Source of the DNA: Bacteroidia bacterium
Lineage (GTDB): Bacteria; Bacteroidota; Bacteroidia; JAESSM01; NORP286
NCBI GenBank assembly: GCA_016764115.1
Contig: JAESSM010000178.1
Coordinates: forward strand, 6,408 to 11,910
Direction: 5' to 3'
DNA length: 5,503 nt
The notes beneath the pieces are model-generated. The model searched no databases. It saw nothing but the letters and a program-made list of their open reading frames with translations, and was not told the origin of the DNA. A program made the position numbers and the translations under genes. Numbering within the stretch: position 1 is the first letter of the stretch; each line of letters starts with the position of its first letter. Shown one piece after another: positions 1-5,503 of this stretch.

Positions 1-1888
1 TGATAAGGAGAAAATGGATACGGTTTTTATGCAATATAAGGAACTAACATCTATTCAGGAAGATATCATGACTGAGTTGGTAACTTTTGATGATTATGAG
101 GACCCAATGAAAAAACTGTTTTCAGAGAACAGAATTGAATCAGAAGTATTGCCTCTTGCTGCGGATATTGCAAAAAAACTTACATTAATCTCAAAACATC
201 TCAACAAAAATGCTAACGATATTCGAATGGGGATGTTTGAATCATTCGAAAATCTACAATGGCTTATTATAGGGATCGCCATTTTTATCATTTGTTTAGG
301 TGTTTTTGTTACTATTATGACAGTAAAAACCATTGTGGGGCCTATTAAAACGGTACGTCAAATTTTATTGCGAATGGGTTTAGGCGAGTTACCTGAAAAT
401 GTTAGCGTAAAATCCAATGATGAAATTGGTGATATGACCACTGCCCTGAACCAACTCATAGATTCAGGAAATAAATCAGCTTCTTTTGCAAGTAATATAG
501 GTACAGGCGATTTTTCCGTGCAATTTGAAAAGTTAAGTGATAAAGACATTTTGGGTGCAGCCCTTATTAATATGAGAGAGGACCTTAAAGCTGCTGCCAG
601 AAAGAAGGAATTGGAGAAATGGGCCGCTGATGGACAGGTTAAATTTGCAGATATTTTTAATAAACATGAAGAATTGGATGAGTTAGGTGATGAAGTGATC
701 TGCAGCCTTGTTGATTATTTGGACTCTAACCAGGCACGCTTATATGTTGCCAATGATGCTGAAGAGATCAAATTAGAAATGTTAGCATCTACTATTAAGA
801 ACGAAGCAAAACCGCTCCATAGGAATTTGGGTTTAGGTGACGGAATTATTGGTGAAGTTGCCAGGGATCGCCAAATAATAGTGCTTGACACTATTCCTGA
901 AGGCCATTTTGCAAACAATGGGGATAAGGGAAATGGAAAATTAAACAAGTTAGTTGTTAGTCCTTTAATAATGGATAATAAGTTGTTTGGAGTTATCGAA
1001 ATTGCCACAAATGATGAGTTTAAGGATCATCATATTTCGTTTGTTGAACAATTAGGTGAGAAGATTGCAATTAAGGTAAACAGTACAATTATCAATCAAC
1101 GAACAAGGGAACTGTTACAAAAAGTTCATGATAGCATTACTTATGCTGAACGTATTCAAAAATCAATGCTTCCTACGCAGGAAACGATACAGGAGCATTT
1201 TCAGGATTCATTTATGTTCTATCGACCGAAGGATGTTATTAGTGGTGACTTTCCCTGGTTTGCTGATATGGGAGATGAAAAACTAATAGCAGCATGCGAT
1301 TGCACCGGACATGGTGTTCCCGGGGCCATGATGGCAATTATTGGAAACTTTTTGTTAAATCAAATCGTGATAGTGCAAAAAATAATGGATCCGGGTAAAA
1401 TTTTAGGAAGATTGCATGATGGAGTTAATGACACATTAAAACAACTGGATAATCCTGAGTTGAGTGATGGAATGGATGTAGCTTTATTGAATATCAATAC
1501 AAAAACAAATCAAATACAATATGCTGGAGCACACAGGCCTCTATATCAAACACGTAATGGCGAGATTGCCGTTCATAAAGCTAGCAGGTTCCCGATCGGG
1601 GGTACTCAATATGCCAGGCTTGGTAAAACAGTTGAGTATAAGAACAATGTAATTGATTATGAACCGGGCGATGTATTGCATTTCTTTTCAGATGGTTTAC
1701 CGGATCAAACAGGAGGCCCAGGACCTGAAGAAGAAAAATTGATGAATAAAAGAATTAAGGAAGTTATAATTGAACATGGATCCATTCCTATGATTGATCA
1801 AAAATTGAAGTTTGAGGCAACTTTCGATGCCTGGATGGGAGATTACCCACAGTTGGATGATGTTCTTCTTTTTGGAATTAGGTTGTAG
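1..1888 (+). CDS. HAMP-GAF-SpoIIE sensor phosphatase, SiaA-like (5' partial)
   Basis: Membrane-bound serine/threonine phosphatase, expected to dephosphorylate the SiaC-like protein encoded downstream. The reading frame (codons from base 2) is open to the left edge, so the gene is truncated. Counting from the ATG at 14, residues 1-80 look like the end of an extracytoplasmic sensor region, 82-104 are a membrane helix, 105-157 a HAMP domain, about 158-200 a HAMP-like linker, about 205-355 a GAF domain and 360-385 a coiled linker. The SpoIIE/PP2C domain fills 395-624. Metal-binding aspartates are present by motif: D412 (SGDF), D429 (DCTGHGVPGA), D560 (FSDG) and D615/D616 (LDDVLLFGIR). The usual GDFYW motif reads GDFPW here. 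The ATG at 14 has a GGAG before it, but starting there would leave a HAMP protein with only one membrane helix and no first anchor, so the true start is probably upstream. Catalytic domain certain; the SiaA role is inferred from the neighbours. Confidence 0.93.
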   Translation, partial: DKEKMDTVFMQYKELTSIQEDIMTELVTFDDYEDPMKKLFSENRIESEVLPLAADIAKKLTLISKHLNKNANDIRMGMFESFENLQWLIIGIAIFIICLGVFVTIMTVKTIVGPIKTVRQILLRMGLGELPENVSVKSNDEIGDMTTALNQLIDSGNKSASFASNIGTGDFSVQFEKLSDKDILGAALINMREDLKAAARKKELEKWAADGQVKFADIFNKHEELDELGDEVICSLVDYLDSNQARLYVANDAEEIKLEMLASTIKNEAKPLHRNLGLGDGIIGEVARDRQIIVLDTIPEGHFANNGDKGNGKLNKLVVSPLIMDNKLFGVIEIATNDEFKDHHISFVEQLGEKIAIKVNSTIINQRTRELLQKVHDSITYAERIQKSMLPTQETIQEHFQDSFMFYRPKDVISGDFPWFADMGDEKLIAACDCTGHGVPGAMMAIIGNFLLNQIVIVQKIMDPGKILGRLHDGVNDTLKQLDNPELSDGMDVALLNINTKTNQIQYAGAHRPLYQTRNGEIAVHKASRFPIGGTQYARLGKTVEYKNNVIDYEPGDVLHFFSDGLPDQTGGPGPEEEKLMNKRIKEVIIEHGSIPMIDQKLKFEATFDAWMGDYPQLDDVLLFGIRL

Positions 1889-1925
1889 TATTAGACAATG
1901 AGTATTTATTAAATCACTTTCAAAC

Positions 1926-2495
1926 ATGACCAAATTAAACGTAAGTAAGCTCGGTTATTCATATGAAATGCATAAAACTTTACGCAAGCAAAAAATTATT
2001 CTGGTTTACGAAGGATATTTTACCCAGGATATTACAAATGCCATATTAAGAATGACTGAATTAAATGAATCTTTTGGAGGAGAAGAAGAAATGATGAAGA
2101 GGAAGATATTTAATGTAATGGTAGAGTGCCTGCAAAATATATGCAAACATGCCGATGCAGATCATGAATCTGAAGATAAAAGAAACTCCATTTTGATCTT
2201 AGGGAAAACAGATGAAAATTACTTTATAACCACTGGCAACTATATATATAAGAAAAATATTCCGGCACTGGAAGAAGGTTTGAAGCATATTAATACTTTA
2301 GATAAAGATGGATTGAAAAAGTTGTTCAAAGAAATCAGAAGCGGGGGCGATGTTTCAGGTGCTGGAGGAGCGGGGCTGGGATTGGTAGATATAGCCAGAA
2401 AGTCAGGACGTCAATTAGATTATAATTTTGCAAATATAGATGACAGATATTCATATTTCCCATTACAAGCTTCTATTGTAAGTACCTTAAATTAA
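1926..2495 (+). CDS. SiaB family protein kinase (DUF6272), first copy
   Basis: Cytoplasmic protein of 189 residues resembling SiaB, the threonine kinase that phosphorylates SiaC in Pseudomonas. It has a GHKL-ATPase-like pattern. An N-box-like motif ECLQNICKH lies at 67-75 (E67, N71, H75) and a glycine-rich lid GAGGAGLGLVDIARKSG at 145-161. The family signature YEGYFTQDITN is at 28-38. No histidine-kinase phosphoacceptor domain is present, which fits a Ser/Thr kinase. The start at 1926 is 37 bases after the phosphatase stop. It has an A-rich leader without Shine-Dalgarno, as usual in Bacteroidota, and the N-terminus aligns with its paralog from residue 10. Its stop codon overlaps the start of the next gene (TAATG). 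The order phosphatase-kinase-kinase-SiaC supports the assignment. Kinase activity on the neighbouring SiaC is inferred. Confidence 0.87.
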   Translation: MTKLNVSKLGYSYEMHKTLRKQKIILVYEGYFTQDITNAILRMTELNESFGGEEEMMKRKIFNVMVECLQNICKHADADHESEDKRNSILILGKTDENYFITTGNYIYKKNIPALEEGLKHINTLDKDGLKKLFKEIRSGGDVSGAGGAGLGLVDIARKSGRQLDYNFANIDDRYSYFPLQASIVSTLN

Positions 2496-3082
2496 TGATC
2501 TTGAAAGAAGGACAAGTTAATACAAATGTTCAACAAAATGCGCTTGGTTACTCTTTATCTATTCATAATAAGATGAAAGAACAAAACCTGATCATGATTT
2601 ATGAGGGATATTTTAATCAAGAAATAACCAATTCGCTGTTAACAATGACTGAGATGAATATGGAAATTGGAAGCGGGGATGGGAATATTAAGAGAAAAAT
2701 ATACGATGTGATGTGCGAGTGTTTACAAAATATTTGCAAGCATTCTGCCAAGGTGGAGCAGAAAGATCTGCAGGATGCGATTTTCTTAATTGGAAGTGAT
2801 AGTGAATACTATTATATCGCTTCGGGAAATACAATTATAAATGACAAGATCGATACAGTGACAAACTGTTTAAATTATGTGAATAGCCTTGGTAAAGATG
2901 GCTTAAAGAAACTGTTCATGGAAATGAGAATGATAGGTAATGTTTCAGAGGTAGGTGGAGCCGGACTAGGCTTCATAGATATGAGAAGAAAATCAAAAGA
3001 GAATATTGATTTTGAGTTCTTTGCTATTGATGAAGAATATTCTTTTTTTAGTATACAAACAAGAATTTCAAAAATGCAATAG
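2495..3082 (+). CDS. SiaB family protein kinase (DUF6272), second copy
   Basis: A 195-residue paralog of the preceding gene. A hand alignment of residues 18-83 with 10-75 of the first copy needs no gap and gives 36 identities in 66. It keeps YEGYFNQEITN (36-46), the N-box-like ECLQNICKH (75-83, with E75, N79, H83) and the glycine lid GGAGLGFIDMRRKS (154-167), so ATP binding looks intact. Differences from copy one include VGGAG for AGGAG before the lid, an arginine in MRRKS where copy one has ARKS, and a different loop before KRKI (GSGDGN versus GGEEEM). The ATG at 2495 shares its A with the previous TAA, so translation is probably coupled and the two proteins made in similar amounts. They may form a heterodimer, or one may regulate the other. 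Both are inference. Confidence 0.86.
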   Translation: MILKEGQVNTNVQQNALGYSLSIHNKMKEQNLIMIYEGYFNQEITNSLLTMTEMNMEIGSGDGNIKRKIYDVMCECLQNICKHSAKVEQKDLQDAIFLIGSDSEYYYIASGNTIINDKIDTVTNCLNYVNSLGKDGLKKLFMEMRMIGNVSEVGGAGLGFIDMRRKSKENIDFEFFAIDEEYSFFSIQTRISKMQ

Positions 3083-3088
3083 TATTAA

Positions 3089-3096
3089 TATATTTG
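3089..3096 (+). promoter_or_regulatory. Candidate Bacteroidota-type promoter ahead of the siaC-like gene
   Basis: TATATTTG matches the Bacteroidota -7 consensus TAnnTTTG exactly. A TTTC (three of four bases of the TTTG -33 box) lies at 3066-3069, exactly 19 bases upstream, which is the expected spacing. Transcription would start shortly before the ATG at 3120. The box is flanked by a 9-bp direct repeat ATTAATATA (3084-3092 and 3097-3105), a possible protein-binding site. The region is very AT-rich, so a chance match is possible. If real, the SiaC-like protein could be made in excess over its kinases. Confidence 0.35.
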
Positions 3097-3119
3097 ATTA
3101 ATATAATTAGCACATAATA

Positions 3120-3497
3120 ATGGAAGACATAAACATCGTAGGTACAGTTGATACACCTGAAATTGTTTTAAATAAGGACGATCATACGATAACTTTTAGC
3201 GGTAAATCACTTCCTGAGGATGCAGCATCTTTTTATCAGCCTGTTGTTGATTGGCTGGAATCGTATAGAAACGAGCCATTCCCTTGTGTGACATTTGTCT
3301 TCAAGTTTATGTACTTTAATACCTCTTCATCAAAATTGCTTTTGGATATAATTTGTCAAATTGATGAGGTTCATGGAGATGGGCACGACACCAAAATCCA
3401 ATGGCACTATAAAGATGGCGATGAAGATATGGAGGAGGCTGGTGAGGAATTTGAAGAAGTGCTTGCAAACAGCTCTATTGAATTAATTGCTGATTAA
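3120..3497 (+). CDS. SiaC family regulatory phosphoprotein (DUF1987)
   Basis: A small cytoplasmic protein of 125 residues, the usual length of the family, expected to be the phosphorylated switch of this operon. The family core is clear: GTVDTPEI near the N-terminus, SGKSLPEDAASFYQPVVDWL at 27-46, FNTSSSK at 66-72 and the acidic DGDEDMEEAGEEFEE at 99-113. The threonine in FNTSS is residue 68, matching T68 of Pseudomonas aeruginosa SiaC, which SiaB phosphorylates and SiaA dephosphorylates. In that system, unphosphorylated SiaC binds and activates the diguanylate cyclase SiaD. No SiaD-like gene is present here, so the partner is unknown. The gene follows the second kinase by 37 bases, with a possible promoter of its own in the gap. 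The leader is A/T-rich with no Shine-Dalgarno. Family assignment is strong; the output is not known. Confidence 0.9.
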   Translation: MEDINIVGTVDTPEIVLNKDDHTITFSGKSLPEDAASFYQPVVDWLESYRNEPFPCVTFVFKFMYFNTSSSKLLLDIICQIDEVHGDGHDTKIQWHYKDGDEDMEEAGEEFEEVLANSSIELIAD

Positions 3498-3665
3498 TTC
3501 AAATGATTGTAAACAATCAGTACTTAAAAAAAGTTAATTAAAGTATAGAGTGCCTAAAGTTATTTTAGAGAATTATCACACGAATATTTAGGAATAACGA
3601 ATTAAACTTTAGGCATTATAGGTATTCCAAACTTAAGGCACTGATTAGTTACAATATTAATGTGA
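3498..3665. other. Convergent intergenic region with small hairpin
   Basis: These 168 bases separate the stop of the SiaC-like gene from the stop of the last receiver gene on the opposite strand, so two transcripts must end here. A perfect hairpin, TGATTG/CAATCA with a four-base loop, lies at 3504-3519, only seven bases after the SiaC stop. It is followed by GTACTT and an A7 run (3526-3532) rather than a T-run, so it is not a standard intrinsic terminator for the + strand. Read on the - strand, the T7 run comes before this hairpin. A larger repeat structure is listed separately. I see no ORF or RNA gene in it. Confidence 0.6.
3550..3641. repeat. Inverted repeat with a third, direct near-copy
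   Basis: TGCCTAAAGTT at 3551-3561 is perfectly complementary to AACTTTAGGCA at 3605-3615, an 11-bp inverted repeat with 43 bases between the arms. A further copy, AACTTAAGGCAC at 3630-3641, differs from the complement of GTGCCTAAAGTT (3550-3561) at one position, so the left arm could pair with either right arm. A smaller pair, GGAATA (3591-3596) and TATTCC (3623-3628), lies between. The structure could end transcription from both sides, could form alternative RNA folds, or could be the remnant of a small mobile repeat. The sequence does not decide between these. Confidence 0.55.
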
Positions 3666-4028
3666 TCAACACTTATCGATTTCTTCCATTAACTCAAATT
3701 CATTAATAGGCTTAGTTAAATACGCTTTATATCCCACGGCATCGGCTTTTTCTTTAGTTGCTGAGTCAGAATAAGCGGAGACAAAGATTGTTGGAATGTC
3801 GTACTTTTCCTTAACTAATACCGCTGCGTCAATACCGGTCATGTCTCCGGCTAAATAAATATCCGATACGATAACGTCAGGTTTTACCTCCAGGGAGTCC
3901 AACTTATCCATTACATGTTCCGCAAAGCGTAAAACATCTAATATATTATATCCATTATCGGTTAATGTTTGACGGACAAGCATTGAGATAAAAACCTCGT
4001 CCTCAATTAATAAAATATTTTTAGCCAT
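3666..4028 (-). CDS. Single-domain CheY-like response regulator (third of three)
   Basis: A 120-residue stand-alone receiver domain. It should accept phosphate from a histidine kinase, most likely the HisKA_2 kinase at the head of this operon. All receiver key residues are present: acidic pocket E9/D10, phosphoacceptor D56 (SDIYLAG), switch S84 (FVSAYSD), Y103 and K106 (LTKPI). There is no DNA-binding or enzymatic output domain, so it must act by protein contact or as a phosphate sink. It is about 54% identical to the neighbouring middle receiver (65 of 120 by hand, ungapped) and ends a few residues earlier. The start follows the middle gene's stop by 21 bases and lies beside a 14-bp palindrome. 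It is the last gene of the operon and faces the SiaC-like gene. Confidence 0.9.
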   Translation of the reverse strand: MAKNILLIEDEVFISMLVRQTLTDNGYNILDVLRFAEHVMDKLDSLEVKPDVIVSDIYLAGDMTGIDAAVLVKEKYDIPTIFVSAYSDSATKEKADAVGYKAYLTKPINEFELMEEIDKC

Positions 4029-4030
4029 CT

Positions 4031-4044
4031 TTTAACATGTTAAA
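4031..4044. promoter_or_regulatory. 14-bp perfect palindrome before the third receiver gene
   Basis: TTTAACATGTTAAA is a perfect palindrome two bases upstream of the start codon of the third receiver gene and within the gap between the second and third receivers. It could be an operator, or a small RNA fold that masks the start. It also contains an ATG on the - strand (4038-4036) that opens a five-codon frame (MLKDG) whose stop lies just inside the receiver start (ATGGCTAA), a layout seen in coupled translation. In AT-rich DNA such a palindrome can occur by chance. Confidence 0.3.
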
Positions 4045-4049
4045 TGTGA

Positions 4050-4424
4050 TTACTCTTCACCAAACAATTTTTTTAATGTTTGCAGAAATTTTTCTTCATC
4101 AATGGGTTTAAACATATAATCGTAATAATCAACCTCTTTGGCTTCTTTGATCGTTTCTTCATCTGAAAATGCACTCATAAATATAATAGGGATGTCGTAT
4201 TTTTCTTTAACCAATTTGGCTACTTCTATGCCATTTATCTCTCCAGCCAAGTATATATCTGAGCAAATAAGGTCCGGTTTATTTTTATACCCATCTATTT
4301 TTTCCATCACTTCTTCACCATACCTTAATTTATCAAGAACTTTATACCCAAACTTCTCTACAGTATCCTCAAGCATCATAGAAATAAACACTTCATCTTC
4401 AATTATTAAAATATTTTTAGGCAT
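4050..4424 (-). CDS. Single-domain CheY-like response regulator (second of three)
   Basis: A 124-residue receiver with no output domain. Key residues are E9/D10 in the acidic pocket, phosphoacceptor D56 in CSDIYLAG, S84 in FMSAFSD, Y103 and K106 in MFKPI. The residue before the conserved lysine is phenylalanine rather than the threonine of both sister copies. The segment GYKVLDKLRYGEEVM (26-40) and the phrase LVKEKYDIP (71-79) are shared nearly unchanged with the sister genes, showing recent tandem duplication. The start lies 18 bases after the stop of the first receiver, with leader CTTTCAAAC directly before ATG and no Shine-Dalgarno. The likely phosphodonor is the upstream HisKA_2 kinase; the target is unknown. 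Confidence 0.9.
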   Translation of the reverse strand: MPKNILIIEDEVFISMMLEDTVEKFGYKVLDKLRYGEEVMEKIDGYKNKPDLICSDIYLAGEINGIEVAKLVKEKYDIPIIFMSAFSDEETIKEAKEVDYYDYMFKPIDEEKFLQTLKKLFGEE

Positions 4425-4442
4425 GTTTGAAAGAGTATAGAT

Positions 4443-4829
4443 CTATTCTTGTTTGTCAAAAAGTGTGTCCAATATATGTTTTAACTTCAATACATCAAAA
4501 GGTTTTGTGATGTATCCTACATTCTTTATTTTACCTGCTTCTTCTTTTCTTATTTTATCAGAATAGGCACTCATGAACATTAATGGGATATCATATTTTT
4601 CGGTAATTAATTTGCTAGACTCTATTCCTGACATTTGCCCGGCAAGGTTTATATCTGTAATAATAAGATCGGGCTTAGGATCTAATTTTCCCAATTTGTC
4701 CATTACTTCTTCTCCATACCTGATCTTGCCAAGTATAGAATATCCCCATCTAACTAATGTGTCCTCAAGAAACATAGATATGAATTCTTCGTCTTCAATA
4801 AGCAGAATTTTCTTTTCCATTGGATCCAT
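4443..4829 (-). CDS. Single-domain CheY-like response regulator (first of three)
   Basis: A 128-residue receiver, the copy next to the histidine kinase and so its most likely direct partner. The acidic pocket is E12/D13, the phosphoacceptor D59 (IITDINLAG), the switch serine S87 (FMSAYSD) and the lysine K109 (YITKPF). No output domain follows. Two start codons are close together: ATG at 4829 (MDPMEKK) and ATG at 4820 (MEKK). The second would align exactly with the starts of the sister genes (MAKN, MPKN), so the protein may be three residues shorter. The gap to the kinase stop is only 8 bases, which points to co-transcription and probably coupled translation. Confidence 0.9.
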   Translation of the reverse strand: MDPMEKKILLIEDEEFISMFLEDTLVRWGYSILGKIRYGEEVMDKLGKLDPKPDLIITDINLAGQMSGIESSKLITEKYDIPLMFMSAYSDKIRKEEAGKIKNVGYITKPFDVLKLKHILDTLFDKQE

Positions 4830-4837
4830 GTTTATAC

Positions 4838-5503
4838 TTAAATACTCTTTTTAAATTCAGGTATTTTATTCATTTCAAATGGGAATGTCAAGCTGAATTC
4901 TGTACCATTTGTAAAATTGTGCTCTAAGTCGCCTTCTAATTGAAGTGTCAGATTTCGTACTATCATTAATCCTAAACTGTCTGCTTTATTGATATCAAAG
5001 TCCTTTGGTACTCCAATTCCATCATCTTTTACAGTTAGTTTAACATCATTTTCATTGATCAGCTTAACATTAATAGTGATTTTTCCTTTGCTTTCGTTTG
5101 GAAATGCATACTTGATCGAGTTGGTTATTAGTTCGTTAATAATAAGTGCGCAAGGAATGGCCTTTTCAATGTTCATGTTAATTTCATCAACATCAATGGA
5201 AATTTCTATATGGTCTTTTTGGCCATACGTTCTCATTAGGTCCCTGCATAATGATTCTATATATTCATGAAATCCAACACTGGATAGATCATCTGATTGG
5301 TATACTTTTTCGTGTATTAAAGCCATAGAGCGAACTCTGTTAACACTGGTTTTGAAAGCATCTAATGCTATCTCATCCGATACTTTTCGTGATTGTAGGG
5401 TTAATTGACCAATAATTATTTGAAGATTGTTTTTTACCCTGTGATGTATCTCTTGTAGCAATACTTCTTTTTCTTTCAAAGATTTTCTGATCTGTTGTTC
5501 GGC
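4838..5503 (-). CDS. HisKA_2-type sensor histidine kinase (5' partial)
   Basis: The C-terminal catalytic part of a histidine kinase. It should autophosphorylate on histidine and pass phosphate to the receivers downstream. The frame is open to the right window edge, beginning AEQQIRKSLKEKEV, so the N-terminal sensor part is missing; an internal TTG at 5479 is not a credible start. Counting from that codon, the H-box EIHHRVKNNLQ is at 10-20 (phosphoacceptor probably H13, before RVKNN), typical of the HisKA_2 family. The HATPase domain shows the N-box NELITNSIKYAF (115-126), DDGIGVP (152-158), SLGLMIV (168-174) and GTEFSLTFP (192-200). All ATP-binding motifs are intact. It heads an operon with three receivers. 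HisKA_2 kinases in Bacteroidota often carry PAS, GAF or TPR sensor regions; which applies here lies outside the window. Confidence 0.93.
   Translation of the reverse strand, partial: AEQQIRKSLKEKEVLLQEIHHRVKNNLQIIIGQLTLQSRKVSDEIALDAFKTSVNRVRSMALIHEKVYQSDDLSSVGFHEYIESLCRDLMRTYGQKDHIEISIDVDEINMNIEKAIPCALIINELITNSIKYAFPNESKGKITINVKLINENDVKLTVKDDGIGVPKDFDINKADSLGLMIVRNLTLQLEGDLEHNFTNGTEFSLTFPFEMNKIPEFKKSI

Noticed and set aside
7..16. GGAG followed by ATG at 14 as the true start of the phosphatase
   Set aside because: The frame stays open to the left edge, Bacteroidota rarely use Shine-Dalgarno sites, and starting here would give a HAMP protein with no first membrane anchor.
94..1933. Four antisense open frames inside or at the end of the phosphatase gene
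   Set aside because: They have no recognisable domains and lie opposite a strongly conserved coding region; they are shadows.
3084..3105. Direct repeats ATTAATATA as part of a repeat array or CRISPR
   Set aside because: Only two 9-bp copies in very AT-rich DNA; at most a binding site.
3504..3519. TGATTG/CAATCA hairpin as an intrinsic terminator of the SiaC operon
   Set aside because: It is AT-rich, short and followed by an A-run rather than a T-run on the + strand; kept only as a note on the intergenic region.
4138..5270. Three + strand open frames opposite the receivers and the kinase
   Set aside because: Serine/isoleucine-rich translations with no domain, antisense to clear receiver and HATPase motifs.
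5477..5479. TTG as start of the histidine kinase
   Set aside because: The frame continues upstream with in-family sequence (helix leading into the H-box); the gene is simply cut by the window edge.

Overview
The window is AT-rich and densely coded. It reads as part of a chromosome from a Bacteroidota (Cytophagia/Bacteroidales-like) bacterium. This rests on three things: the protein types (HAMP-GAF-SpoIIE phosphatase, SiaB- and SiaC-like proteins, HisKA_2 kinase with stand-alone receivers), A/T-rich gene leaders without Shine-Dalgarno sequences, and one candidate promoter of the Bacteroidota TAnnTTTG type. The genus cannot be told from the sequence alone. There are no RNA genes, mobile elements or CRISPR arrays.

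Left part (1-3497, + strand): four genes in a row form a protein-phosphorylation switch of the SiaA/SiaB/SiaC type. First is a membrane-anchored HAMP-GAF-SpoIIE (PP2C-like) phosphatase, cut off at the left edge. Next come two tandem paralogous SiaB-family kinases, the second starting inside the stop codon of the first. Last is a SiaC-family (DUF1987) phosphoprotein that keeps the threonine at residue 68, the position phosphorylated in Pseudomonas aeruginosa SiaC. The expected logic is that SiaB-type kinases phosphorylate SiaC, the SpoIIE phosphatase removes the phosphate in response to a sensed signal, and unphosphorylated SiaC acts on a partner. In Pseudomonas that partner is the diguanylate cyclase SiaD; no such output gene lies in this window.

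Middle (3498-3665): a 168-base convergent intergenic region holds a perfect 11-bp inverted repeat, a third near-copy of the same unit and a separate small hairpin. No textbook terminator is visible.

Right part (3666-5503, - strand): a HisKA_2-type histidine kinase, cut off at the right edge, is followed by three tandem paralogous single-domain CheY-like response regulators with gaps of 8, 18 and 21 bases, so very likely one operon. None of the regulators has an output domain.

The window is thus two signalling operons facing each other: a Ser/Thr partner-switch and a His-Asp phosphorelay. Whether they talk to each other is inference. The points most worth following up are the doubled SiaB kinase, the missing output partner of SiaC, the tripled receiver and the repeat-bearing convergent spacer.
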